Assembly (NCBI GenBank): GCA_009701115.1
Contig: WLKR01000067.1
Location: forward strand, 1 to 6,460
From: Actinomycetota bacterium
GTDB lineage: Bacteria > Actinomycetota > Acidimicrobiia > Acidimicrobiales > RAAP-2
Reading direction: 5' to 3'
DNA: 6,460 bases
Part shown: positions 1 through 5,274 of the stretch, piece after piece
Layout: every line of letters starts with the position of its first letter
Numbering within the stretch: the stretch's first letter is position 1
Translations under genes and position numbers: made by a program
The notes under the pieces: model-generated
The model's input: only the letters and a program-made list of their open reading frames with translations
What the model was told of the DNA's origin: nothing
The model's database searches: none

Positions 1-36
1 GGGCACGGCCTTCTTGGCGGGCACGGCCTTCTTGGC
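1..36 (-). repeat. Two exact 18-base tandem repeats inside the Lys/Ala-rich gene
   Basis: Positions 1-18 and 19-36 are identical 18-base units, each coding for six residues (AKKAVP in register). Positions 37-51 are a shorter, diverged 15-base unit coding for AKKSP. The array may continue past the left edge. Such repeats arise by slippage and commonly vary in number between strains. Confidence 0.8.
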
Positions 37-60
37 GGGTGACTTCTTGGCAGTCGGCAT
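1..60 (-). CDS. Lys/Ala-rich N-terminus of a partial protein, possibly TraR/DksA-type
   Basis: Only the first 20 codons are present; the gene continues beyond position 1. It starts with ATG at 60-58 and has a clear ribosome binding site, AGGAG (70-66), five bases upstream. The visible protein begins MPTAKKSPAKK and continues with two AKKAVP units, a basic low-complexity arm of the kind that contacts nucleic acid or acidic surfaces. In several actinobacteria a TraR/DksA C4-type zinc-finger protein with such an AKK-rich arm lies shortly downstream of divIVA, next to lspA and a pseudouridine synthase gene. That synteny is the reason for the suggested identity. The zinc finger itself is outside the window, so a histone H1-like or HU-like protein with a basic tail remains possible. 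That a coding region starts here is fairly certain; its function is not. Confidence 0.6.
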   Translation of the reverse strand, partial: MPTAKKSPAKKAVPAKKAVP

Positions 61-72
61 TAGTTCTCCTCA

Positions 73-85
73 TCCGCAAAGCGGA
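73..85 (-). other. Small hairpin directly upstream of the ribosome binding site
   Basis: TCCGC (85-81 on the minus strand) pairs perfectly with GCGGA (77-73) around a three-base TTT loop. It ends three bases before the AGGAG that serves the gene starting at 60. It may keep the ribosome binding site exposed, or it may be chance; the stem is only 5 bp. Confidence 0.3.
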
Positions 86-96
86 GCGTAATTTCA

Positions 97-116
97 AGCG
101 GCAACCTACTGCCGCT
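97..116 (-). terminator. Perfect 7-bp hairpin after divIVA, possible weak terminator
   Basis: AGCGGCA (116-110 read on the minus strand) and TGCCGCT (103-97) form a perfect 7-bp GC-rich stem around a six-base loop, ten bases past the divIVA stop codon. Only a poor T run follows (TGAAATT), so full intrinsic termination is doubtful. It may instead attenuate read-through or protect the 3' end of the upstream message. The stem is plain in the sequence; its role is inferred. Confidence 0.4.
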
Positions 117-126
117 CGGTGACAAA

Positions 127-876
127 TCAGTCGTTGTCAAGTTTGAACTGCGCTACTTCACCAATAGTCGTTATCCGAGCGGGTTCCGATGGCGTCGTGG
201 GTGCTGGTGCGGCTGGTGCTTGCGCTGGTGCTGCTGCTGCGGGAGCGACATGTCCAGCTACAGGGGCTGCGGGGGTCGATGTTTCACGCACAGCGAGTGA
301 GTTGTCGATCCACTGAGACATTTCTCCGAGGGACGACTTCAGGCGATTGCGTTCCGCAGCGATGAAGCGGGCCAGCGTGGTGACCTCTTCGGCCAGGCGA
401 GCCTTACGACCCTCCAGCTGCGTAACTTCGTCAAGGGCGTTCGATTTCGCTTCGTCGAGAATCCGTCGAGCTTGCTCTTGCGCCTGGCTCGTGAGCGCTG
501 AAGCCTTTTCGGTGGCTTCACGCTTCGCGCTTGATACAAACTCTTGGGCCATCGCGATCATTGAAGTGACTTCTTGACTCGCCGCTGCCGTGGCGGCAGA
601 CGTGGTGGGGGCGTTCTCTGGAGTTGGCACTGGGGCCTGAACTACGGGCGCTGCAGTGCCTTCCGCTCTGGGGGTTGATTCAAGTTGCTTGATACGGTCA
701 GCAGCCAAACGAAGTTGATTTTGCATCTGGCGATACTGGTCGCGCAGCGCGTCGAGCTCTTCAGCAGCCTTATCCAGAAAGCTGTCGACCTCTTCGATGT
801 TGTAGCCGCGGAAACCATTCTGGAAGTCAATGGTGCGGAGGGCATCTAGTGATGGGGTGGAAATCGAGGAATCCAT
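127..876 (-). CDS. divIVA: DivIVA/Wag31-family polar growth and septum-site protein
   Basis: This 249-residue cytoplasmic scaffold protein binds negatively curved membrane; in actinobacteria the family (Wag31/DivIVA) directs polar or septal wall synthesis. The N-terminal lipid-binding domain is recognisable at residues 16-35: IDFQNGFRGYNIEEVDSFLD. F22-R23 correspond to the membrane-inserting Phe17-Arg18 of Bacillus subtilis DivIVA. A first coiled coil covers about 36-66, followed by a Pro/Ala/Thr-rich linker (about 70-98) and a longer coiled coil (about 100-195). A second Pro/Ala-rich stretch (201-233) precedes a short conserved-looking tail, RITTIGEVAQFKLDND. The ATG at 876 is the only reasonable start; its upstream AGGGG lies 12 bases away and can pair with ACCCC beside the start. 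The gene follows yggT after 38 bases, the usual actinobacterial arrangement. Family assignment is secure; cellular role is from the family. Confidence 0.93.
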   Translation of the reverse strand: MDSSISTPSLDALRTIDFQNGFRGYNIEEVDSFLDKAAEELDALRDQYRQMQNQLRLAADRIKQLESTPRAEGTAAPVVQAPVPTPENAPTTSAATAAASQEVTSMIAMAQEFVSSAKREATEKASALTSQAQEQARRILDEAKSNALDEVTQLEGRKARLAEEVTTLARFIAAERNRLKSSLGEMSQWIDNSLAVRETSTPAAPVAGHVAPAAAAPAQAPAAPAPTTPSEPARITTIGEVAQFKLDND

Positions 877-892
877 GGGGTCACGATACCCC
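877..892 (-). promoter_or_regulatory. Short inverted repeat abutting the divIVA start codon
   Basis: On the minus strand GGGGT (892-888) and ACCCC (881-877) form a 5-bp stem with a six-base loop, ending immediately before the ATG at 876. The GGGG arm is also the only purine-rich candidate ribosome binding site for divIVA, so folding could limit its translation. This is inferred from sequence only. Confidence 0.3.
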
Positions 893-914
893 TAAAAGCG
901 CGCAAAAGTCGGGA

Positions 915-1169
915 TTAGGGGATATATCCATTGATGATGTTGAGGGCAATAATCGCTATGAATATGGAGAAGTCCACACCCATACCCCCAACACGGAGGG
1001 GGGAAATCAAATTGCGGATTGGGCGCAGCACCGGTTCGGTCAATTTGAACAGCGTGGCCAGTAGTTGGCGGGCCGTGGGGCCCAACTGCGTGGTGGGCGG
1101 AATCCAGCTCACGAGAGCCCTCAAGACGAGGAGAAAAATGTACGCCCAGATAAGGCGATGAATCAACAC
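915..1169 (-). CDS. yggT: YggT/YlmG-family small membrane protein
   Basis: This is a small inner-membrane protein of about 84 residues with two hydrophobic segments, roughly 5-22 (IWAYIFLLVLRALVSWI) and 65-81 (VDFSIFIAIIALNIIN). Between them lies the family signature TEPVLRPIR (44-52), followed by a short basic stretch rich in Pro and Gly. Its molecular activity is unknown. In Gram-positive bacteria and plastids the family (YlmG) is linked to division or nucleoid and septum organisation, and it sits between sepF and divIVA as it does here. The reading frame extends upstream to 1250 inside sepF, but those residues are polar and unlike the family, so I choose the GTG at 1169, four bases after the sepF stop. 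The TTG at 1166 is an alternative; the AAGG at 1175-1172 would suit it slightly better. Translation is probably coupled to sepF. Confidence 0.85.
   Translation of the reverse strand: MLIHRLIWAYIFLLVLRALVSWIPPTTQLGPTARQLLATLFKLTEPVLRPIRNLISPLRVGGMGVDFSIFIAIIALNIINGYIP
921..949 (-). promoter_or_regulatory. Possible sigma70-type promoter for divIVA inside the end of yggT
   Basis: TTGCCC (949-944) and TATATC (926-921) are separated by 17 bases and would start transcription some 35-40 bases before the divIVA start codon. The -10 lacks the final T, which weakens the case. TATATC also overlaps a perfect 10-bp palindrome, GGATATATCC (920-929). divIVA is often transcribed separately from the upstream division genes, which makes a promoter here plausible. 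Confidence 0.28.
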
Positions 1170-1173
1170 GGCC

Positions 1174-1743
1174 TTAGAACTCGAAGTTATTCCGGCGGAG
1201 CCGCTCGATGGCTTCGGGGGCAGTATGGATGCCCCGTACAGGCTCGGCAATGATGACTTGGCCCTTCACAATGGACTGAATTCGACCATTAACGGCATAG
1301 ATGTACCCGCAGACGAACGCCTGGATGCGACGCGATGTTTCGCTGTCGCACTGCGCTGTATTGAGTACTACGACGCGGCGAGCCTTCAGTTTTTCGCAAA
1401 TCTCTTGGCAATCGTTGTATTTATGCGCAATGAAGAGCTCGACATCTTTCGTTTCAGCAACCGTTGTCGCGAAGGTGGGGATTCCCGACGGTGGTGTGTC
1501 ACGCGTTACACCGATCGCCGATACGCGCTGGTTTCCCCCAACGACTTGTACCGATGGGACGGCGGCGGAGACGGGCCGAGTTGATTGCACCGGGCGAATA
1601 TCTGGTGCGTCGGTGACGAATGTCTGTTGGGGCTCAGGGGAAGCCGAGACGTAGAGGTCGTCGGTGTACTCCCCTTCCTTGATACCAAAGAAGACGAGGC
1701 CCTTGTCGAGAGCCAGTCCAAATTTAGATTGTCTTACAGCCAT
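1174..1743 (-). CDS. sepF: SepF, membrane anchor of the FtsZ ring
   Basis: SepF binds the C-terminal tail of FtsZ and the membrane; in actinobacteria, which usually lack FtsA, it is the main anchor. The 189-residue protein shows the expected parts. Residues 1-22 are a short basic and hydrophobic segment ending GLVFFGI, followed by acidic EGEYTDD, matching the membrane-binding helix and the start of the linker. A variable Pro/Ser/Thr/Val-rich linker covers about 35-98. The SepF core at about 100-169 contains YNDCQEICEKL, VVVLNTAQCDSETSRRI, AFVCGYIYAVNGRI and VIIAEP, typical of the family. Residues 170-189 form a short charged extension ending NNFEF. The ATG is preceded by GGGAGA (1754-1749) at good spacing. 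It lies four bases ahead of yggT and 52 bases after yggS. Length is normal for actinobacterial SepF. Confidence 0.93.
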   Translation of the reverse strand: MAVRQSKFGLALDKGLVFFGIKEGEYTDDLYVSASPEPQQTFVTDAPDIRPVQSTRPVSAAVPSVQVVGGNQRVSAIGVTRDTPPSGIPTFATTVAETKDVELFIAHKYNDCQEICEKLKARRVVVLNTAQCDSETSRRIQAFVCGYIYAVNGRIQSIVKGQVIIAEPVRGIHTAPEAIERLRRNNFEF

Positions 1744-1780
1744 TGGGTTCTCCCGACTTCATTCCACCCTGGTCTAAGTG

Positions 1781-1791
1781 TAGAACTTCTA
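1781..1791. promoter_or_regulatory. 11-bp palindrome in the yggS-sepF gap
   Basis: TAGAAGTTCTA on the minus strand is a perfect odd-centred palindrome (5+1+5). It overlaps TACACT, a loose match to a -10 hexamer, about 35-40 bases ahead of the sepF start; no convincing -35 is seen. It could be a small operator or chance. Confidence 0.25.
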
Positions 1792-1795
1792 TGCA

Positions 1796-2473
1796 TCATG
1801 GGTTTCTCGGGCCAAAGAGGGCTCGACCGAGGCGAATCTCCGTCGAGCCCAGTCGACAGGCCGCTTCGAAATCATCGCTCATCCCCATAGAACGGACTGG
1901 CAGTTCGAGCTGGTCCGCCAGGGATCCAAGGGCGCGAAAGGCATTTTGTGCCTCCAGGGGATCAATGGGGGGCACGGTCATGAGGCCCTCGAGCCGCAGA
2001 CCGAGGCTTCGCGCCACTGATGCCAACTCCGGGATCAGTTCGGGTGTAGCCCCATTGCGACCAGCGCTGTTGGTGAAGTCCACCTGAAGATACAAAGTGT
2101 TCTTAGCTTCACGTTGCGCGAAGGCCTCTAACTCGACCACTCTCGAAACCCCGGCCACCACATCGGCACTCTTTAAAATTTTCGGAATCTTGTTGGTTTG
2201 AATGTGGCCCAGAAATTGCCAGCTCACGGTCAACTCATCAATTTCTTGATGTTTAGCCACCAATTCGTTGACGTAATTCTCTCCGACCGCAGCTATGCCA
2301 CAGGCCACTGCCGCCCTGACTGCATCGGCCGTGAAAGTCTTCGTGACGGCAACGATTGAGACAGAGTCAACATCACGACCGCAGTCAGCGATACGCGATC
2401 GAATGAATTCCAGATTTGAAGCTACGCGAGCTTCAAAATCACTACTACTTGAGGAAGTCGGGAATGTCGTCAT
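1796..2473 (-). CDS. yggS: YggS/PLPBP-family pyridoxal-phosphate homeostasis protein
   Basis: This is a cytosolic, single-domain protein that binds PLP and buffers its supply; it has the fold of the alanine racemase N-terminal domain but no known catalytic activity. The 225 residues carry all family landmarks: VAVTK with the PLP lysine K45, GENYVNE (64-70), [11 protein letters not shown] (85-95), GLMTVPP (163-169), [11 protein letters not shown] (195-205) and [13 protein letters not shown] (209-221). The frame is open far upstream to 2695, but that part is antisense-like low-complexity sequence inside ftsZ. The start at 2473 gives the usual family length. No ATG, GTG or TTG occurs in frame between the ftsZ stop and the PLP lysine, so the start must lie within ftsZ. 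The ribosome binding site is weak, implying coupling to ftsZ translation. yggS adjacent to sepF is a common arrangement in Gram-positive bacteria. Confidence 0.92.
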   Translation of the reverse strand: MTTFPTSSSSSDFEARVASNLEFIRSRIADCGRDVDSVSIVAVTKTFTADAVRAAVACGIAAVGENYVNELVAKHQEIDELTVSWQFLGHIQTNKIPKILKSADVVAGVSRVVELEAFAQREAKNTLYLQVDFTNSAGRNGATPELIPELASVARSLGLRLEGLMTVPPIDPLEAQNAFRALGSLADQLELPVRSMGMSDDFEAACRLGSTEIRLGRALFGPRNP

Positions 2474-3530
2474 CGCCGCCGGACAAGAAGTCTTCGCTAT
2501 CGAAGCTCTTGAAGATATCGGCGGTAGTCGTTGGAGTCGCTGCATTCTGCTTGACGGGAGTCGCGGGGCGACCTTCAGTTTCCCATCGCTCAAAACCAGC
2601 GGCAATGACCGTGACGCGCACGGCGTCGCCGAGGCTCTCATCGAGTGCGGTACCGAAGATGATGTTGGCATCTTCATGAGCAACGTCATGAACAATGTTC
2701 ATAGCGTCAGTCACTTCCTGCAGGCTCAAGCTGTCAGAACCAACGATGTTGACCAGAATGCCTCGGGCACCCTTGATTTCAGCTTCGAGCAACTGTGAGG
2801 TAATCGCCGTACGGGCGGCGCTGATGGCGCGACCCTCACCGGTCGACTGACCAACGCCCATGATGGCCGTTCCGGCATTACTCATGATGGCCTTGACGTC
2901 AGCAAAGTCAGTGTTGATTACACCGGGGTTAGTAATGAGGTCAGTGATACCACGAACACCCTGGAGGAGCACCTCGTCAGCCATGCGGAATGCTTCCACC
3001 ATGGTGGTCTGAGCAGATGCCTTGGTAATCAGGCGGTCATTCGGGATCACGATGAGCGTGTCCACCTTTTCGCGAAGGCTTTGGATGCCCTTCTCGGCTT
3101 GTGCTGCACGGCGCTTACCTTCGAACGCGAAAGGACGGGTAACGACTCCGATGGTTAGCGCGCCCTTTTGGCGTGCAATCTCGGCGACGATGGGTGCTGC
3201 ACCGGTACCGGTACCGCCACCCTCGCCCGCAGTAATGAACACCATGTCAGCGTCACCGATTGCTTCTTCGATGTCGGCGCGGTGGTCTTCAGCGGCCTGG
3301 CGACCAATGTCTGGGTCACTACCGGCACCGAGGCCGCGTGTGAGGTCTCGACCGATGTCAAGCTTCACTTCAGCGCCACTCATCAAGAGTGCCTGTGCGT
3401 CAGTGTTGGCAGCGATGAACTCGACGTTGCGGAGCCCCGCTTCGATCATGCGGTTAACTGCGTTCACACCGCCGCCACCCACACCAAATACTTTGATGTC
3501 GGCCGTGTAGTTGGTTTGCTGCAAGTTCAT
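2445..3530 (-). CDS. ftsZ: Cell division GTPase FtsZ
   Basis: FtsZ is the tubulin-like GTPase that polymerises into the cytokinetic ring. The 361-residue protein has the N-terminal nucleotide-binding motif [15 protein letters not shown] (14-28), NTDAQAL (42-48), the tubulin signature GGGTGTG (104-110) within an actinobacterial [20 protein letters not shown] (132-141), and the T7 synergy loop VINTDFADV (204-212), with D208 and D211 placed to complete the neighbouring subunit's GTPase site. The C-terminal linker is short (about 318-350), and the tail DDDIPDFLK (353-361) is the conserved peptide that binds SepF and other partners. Total length is below the roughly 380-400 of Mycobacterium and Streptomyces FtsZ, owing to the linker. 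The ATG is preceded by AGGG six bases upstream. The last 29 bases overlap yggS in another frame. A promoter candidate lies in the upstream gap. Confidence 0.98.
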   Translation of the reverse strand: MNLQQTNYTADIKVFGVGGGGVNAVNRMIEAGLRNVEFIAANTDAQALLMSGAEVKLDIGRDLTRGLGAGSDPDIGRQAAEDHRADIEEAIGDADMVFITAGEGGGTGTGAAPIVAEIARQKGALTIGVVTRPFAFEGKRRAAQAEKGIQSLREKVDTLIVIPNDRLITKASAQTTMVEAFRMADEVLLQGVRGITDLITNPGVINTDFADVKAIMSNAGTAIMGVGQSTGEGRAISAARTAITSQLLEAEIKGARGILVNIVGSDSLSLQEVTDAMNIVHDVAHEDANIIFGTALDESLGDAVRVTVIAAGFERWETEGRPATPVKQNAATPTTTADIFKSFDSEDFLSGGDDDIPDFLK

Positions 3531-3577
3531 GGACTTCCCTTCAAGCGTTCTTCTATTCTCGCAAACAATCGGGAGGA

Positions 3578-3591
3578 GGGGAAATTTCTCC
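3578..3591. promoter_or_regulatory. Imperfect palindrome in the ftsZ leader
   Basis: GGGGAAATTTCTCC (plus strand) is symmetrical except for one base pair and centres on AAATTT. It lies between the candidate ftsZ promoter and the ftsZ ribosome binding site, in the presumed 5' leader. A dimeric regulator could bind here, but no known actinobacterial operator is matched that I recognise. Confidence 0.25.
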
Positions 3592-3616
3592 GGAAAGATG
3601 GGGAATACAAGGGTTG

Positions 3617-3645
3617 AGGCTACCCGCGACCGTGGGGGCGGTCAA
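3617..3645 (-). promoter_or_regulatory. Candidate sigma70-type promoter for ftsZ
   Basis: On the minus strand TTGACC (3645-3640) is followed after exactly 17 bases by TAGCCT (3622-3617). This is a strong -35 match and an acceptable actinobacterial -10 of TAnnnT form. It lies eight bases past the ftsQ stop, in the only sizeable gap of the upstream half of the cluster. Transcription would start near 3610, giving an ftsZ leader of about 80 bases. Dedicated ftsZ promoters at this place are known in other actinobacteria, which supports the reading. Confidence 0.55.
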
Positions 3646-3653
3646 ATGGGGAC

Positions 3654-4370
3654 CTACTGAATGGTGACGGCTGAAGGTACCGAGACGTCGACAACGGCTC
3701 CTCGGCGCAGGGTTTGGTGGGAAATCACCGAGGCGACCGCCACAAACTTTTCACGAAGATTGGTCTCTCCCCCGAGGATGAACGTCACGGGCGTCGTCAT
3801 CTTTAGTCGAATCTCGCCACTACGAGCAATCTGGACGACCGCAACTTGGCGAGAAAAGGCCAGGGGAAGCTGGGCTGCCACTCGCGCTGCCGGACGAGCC
3901 CATGAGCGATAGGCCCAAGATGAATTGGAGCCCTTCGCTTCGAGTCGCGGAAGATTGGTGCCAACGATTGGGGGGTCAAGTTGGGCTCCGTAAGTATCTA
4001 CCAAGAAGAGTGCGCCAGTTGGATCGGCCGCCACCGCCACGGGTTGACGCTCAACCACGATCAGGGTCAGTCGATGGGGCCAATGGCGCGCAACGCGAAT
4101 CGACTCCACCCAACGGAGACTTCTTGCCTGACGGGTGATTTCTCGAGAGTTGATAGAAATCATGGGAGGGTTTTGATCTAATCCAGTAACTGAAATCAAC
4201 TCCCCGGCCGACTCGTGAGTATTTCCGGAAATCTCGATGGACTGAACGCGAAAGTAGTTCAGATGCAAGAGCGCATTGCCCCCGACGACTAACAGTGTCA
4301 GCACCACCGTAAAGGTCAGCAACCGACGAAAGAGTGGTCCTCGCACTGGCTTCTTCTGGGACTTACTCAT
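3654..4370 (-). CDS. ftsQ: Divisome protein FtsQ/DivIB
   Basis: FtsQ is a bitopic membrane protein that bridges early and late divisome proteins by recruiting FtsB and FtsL homologues. The 238-residue product has a short basic cytoplasmic tail (1-16, with KSQKKPVR and FRR), one membrane segment (about 17-37, LLTFTVVLTLLVVGG) and an extracytoplasmic POTRA domain (about 40-112). The POTRA domain begins FRVQSIEISGN and ends with the family hallmark WVESIRVARHWPHRLTLIVVERQPVA (88-112, given here by its ends: WVESIRVAR and VERQPVA). The FtsQ/DivIB domain fills 113-238. A TTG at 4382 would add four residues, but the ATG at 4370 is preferred; it overlaps the murB stop by eight bases (ATGAGTAA), a classic translational coupling. 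The ribosome binding site is weak (GTGGG). Sequence identity of this family is low, yet topology, motifs and position between murB and ftsZ make the call firm. Confidence 0.93.
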   Translation of the reverse strand: MSKSQKKPVRGPLFRRLLTFTVVLTLLVVGGNALLHLNYFRVQSIEISGNTHESAGELISVTGLDQNPPMISINSREITRQARSLRWVESIRVARHWPHRLTLIVVERQPVAVAADPTGALFLVDTYGAQLDPPIVGTNLPRLEAKGSNSSWAYRSWARPAARVAAQLPLAFSRQVAVVQIARSGEIRLKMTTPVTFILGGETNLREKFVAVASVISHQTLRRGAVVDVSVPSAVTIQ

Positions 4371-5274
4371 CAAAACCCACAAAACGAATCTCAGTCACGA
4401 GGTCGATTCCTTCGCGTCGGAGTACTTCATCATGAACGTAGCGAATAAGAGCCCGGACATCGTTCGAACTACCGTGCTCGTCGGCCTGTATGAAATTTGC
4501 GTGCTTTTCAGATACTTGGGCTGTTCCAATTCGGTGACCCTTGAGGCCACAGCGTTCGATGATCGAACCCGCACTTTCATTCGGGGGGTTGCGAAAGACG
4601 CTGCCCGCATTGGAACCGCCAGGTTGATGCTCACGTCGCCACCGCACGATTTCCTTCAACTGGTCTTTAGAGGCTTGCGCCTCCCCCTCTTTCAATCGAA
4701 GCGTGACCGAAAGCACAATGTCTCGTGGTCCGATCGCGCTGGATCGATAGGCGAACTGGAGGTTCTCCGCGGCGATCACATCGATCCGCTGCTCGTCAAT
4801 GCGCCAGAGTTCGACTGATGTCACCGCGGCGGCCATATCGCTACCGTGGCCACCTGCATTCATCGTCACGGCTCCACCGATAGTCCCCGGCACTCCAACG
4901 GCCCACTCAAATCCCGTCAAGCCACTGTCGGCGATGCGTCGGGCCGCAATAGGCAGATCGAGCGCGGCGCCAATCGTGATGAGGGCGCGGCCCTGCGCGG
5001 TCGCATCAATCACGAGTGAAGTAAAACTTTCGCCTAAGTGGACTACCAGCCCGTTGTATTCGCTATCGGCCACCAGCATGTTCGATCCATTGCCGAGCAC
5101 CGTTATCCGCTCGCAGGTTGCCAGTTCGGCTCCCATTGCGACCAACTCCTCGCGCGTATTGAACGTCACAAATCCTCGAGCTTGGCCACCGGTGCGATAG
5201 GTCGTCAGAGCACCGAAGGCCCCGCTCGGAATCCCGAGGTCCGCTGCGCTCTTCAGTAGGTTCTCAATGCTCAT
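4363..5274 (-). CDS. murB: UDP-N-acetylenolpyruvoylglucosamine reductase MurB
   Basis: MurB is the cytoplasmic FAD enzyme that reduces UDP-GlcNAc-enolpyruvate with NADPH to UDP-N-acetylmuramate, the second committed step of peptidoglycan precursor synthesis. The 303-residue protein opens with the usual LTTYRTGG (23-30). The FAD-binding part shows VLGNGSNMLV (59-68) and WAVGVPGTIGGAVTMNAG (124-141). YRSS (176-179) supplies the conserved Arg177 of the active site. AGSVFRNP (223-230) carries the catalytic Ser225, and TEIRFVG (294-300) the C-terminal Glu295; SEKHANFI (255-262) is also characteristic. The compact length and lack of the type I insertion indicate a type II MurB. The ATG at 5274 has GAGGA (5284-5280) five bases upstream and overlaps the murC stop by 11 bases, so the two are co-translated. 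No catalytic residue appears to be missing. Confidence 0.97.
   Translation of the reverse strand: MSIENLLKSAADLGIPSGAFGALTTYRTGGQARGFVTFNTREELVAMGAELATCERITVLGNGSNMLVADSEYNGLVVHLGESFTSLVIDATAQGRALITIGAALDLPIAARRIADSGLTGFEWAVGVPGTIGGAVTMNAGGHGSDMAAAVTSVELWRIDEQRIDVIAAENLQFAYRSSAIGPRDIVLSVTLRLKEGEAQASKDQLKEIVRWRREHQPGGSNAGSVFRNPPNESAGSIIERCGLKGHRIGTAQVSEKHANFIQADEHGSSNDVRALIRYVHDEVLRREGIDLVTEIRFVGFDE

Noticed and set aside
1..36. Direct repeats considered as a CRISPR or mobile-element end
   Set aside because: The units are contiguous without spacers, in frame, and encode a common AKK-type arm.
1170..1250. Longer YggT starting inside sepF
   Set aside because: The added 27 residues are polar and low-complexity, overlap the conserved sepF end, and would precede the first membrane segment atypically. 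GTG at 1169 fits the family.
2474..2695. Upstream 74-residue extension of the yggS reading frame
   Set aside because: It lies wholly inside ftsZ, is Ser/Pro/Arg-rich and resembles no YggS N-terminus; the start at 2473 gives the normal family length.
2295..2798. 167-codon plus-strand open frame across the ftsZ-yggS junction
   Set aside because: It is antisense to two certain genes, has no recognisable domain, and is explained by codon bias on the opposite strand.
3201..3240. Glu in place of the Met seen in E. coli before the FtsZ GGGTGTG signature
   Set aside because: [10 protein letters not shown] is the normal form in actinobacterial FtsZ, so this is not unusual.
3022..3510. 162-codon plus-strand open frame opposite ftsZ
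   Set aside because: Its Ser/Ala/Pro/Met-rich product is typical of a shadow of a GC-biased gene on the other strand.
4371..4382. Four-residue extension of FtsQ from a TTG codon
   Set aside because: The ATG at 4370 overlaps the murB stop in the usual coupled manner and needs no rare start.
4276..4818. 180-codon plus-strand open frame opposite murB and ftsQ
   Set aside because: It is antisense to clear conserved genes; its translation shows no family features or plausible ribosome binding site.
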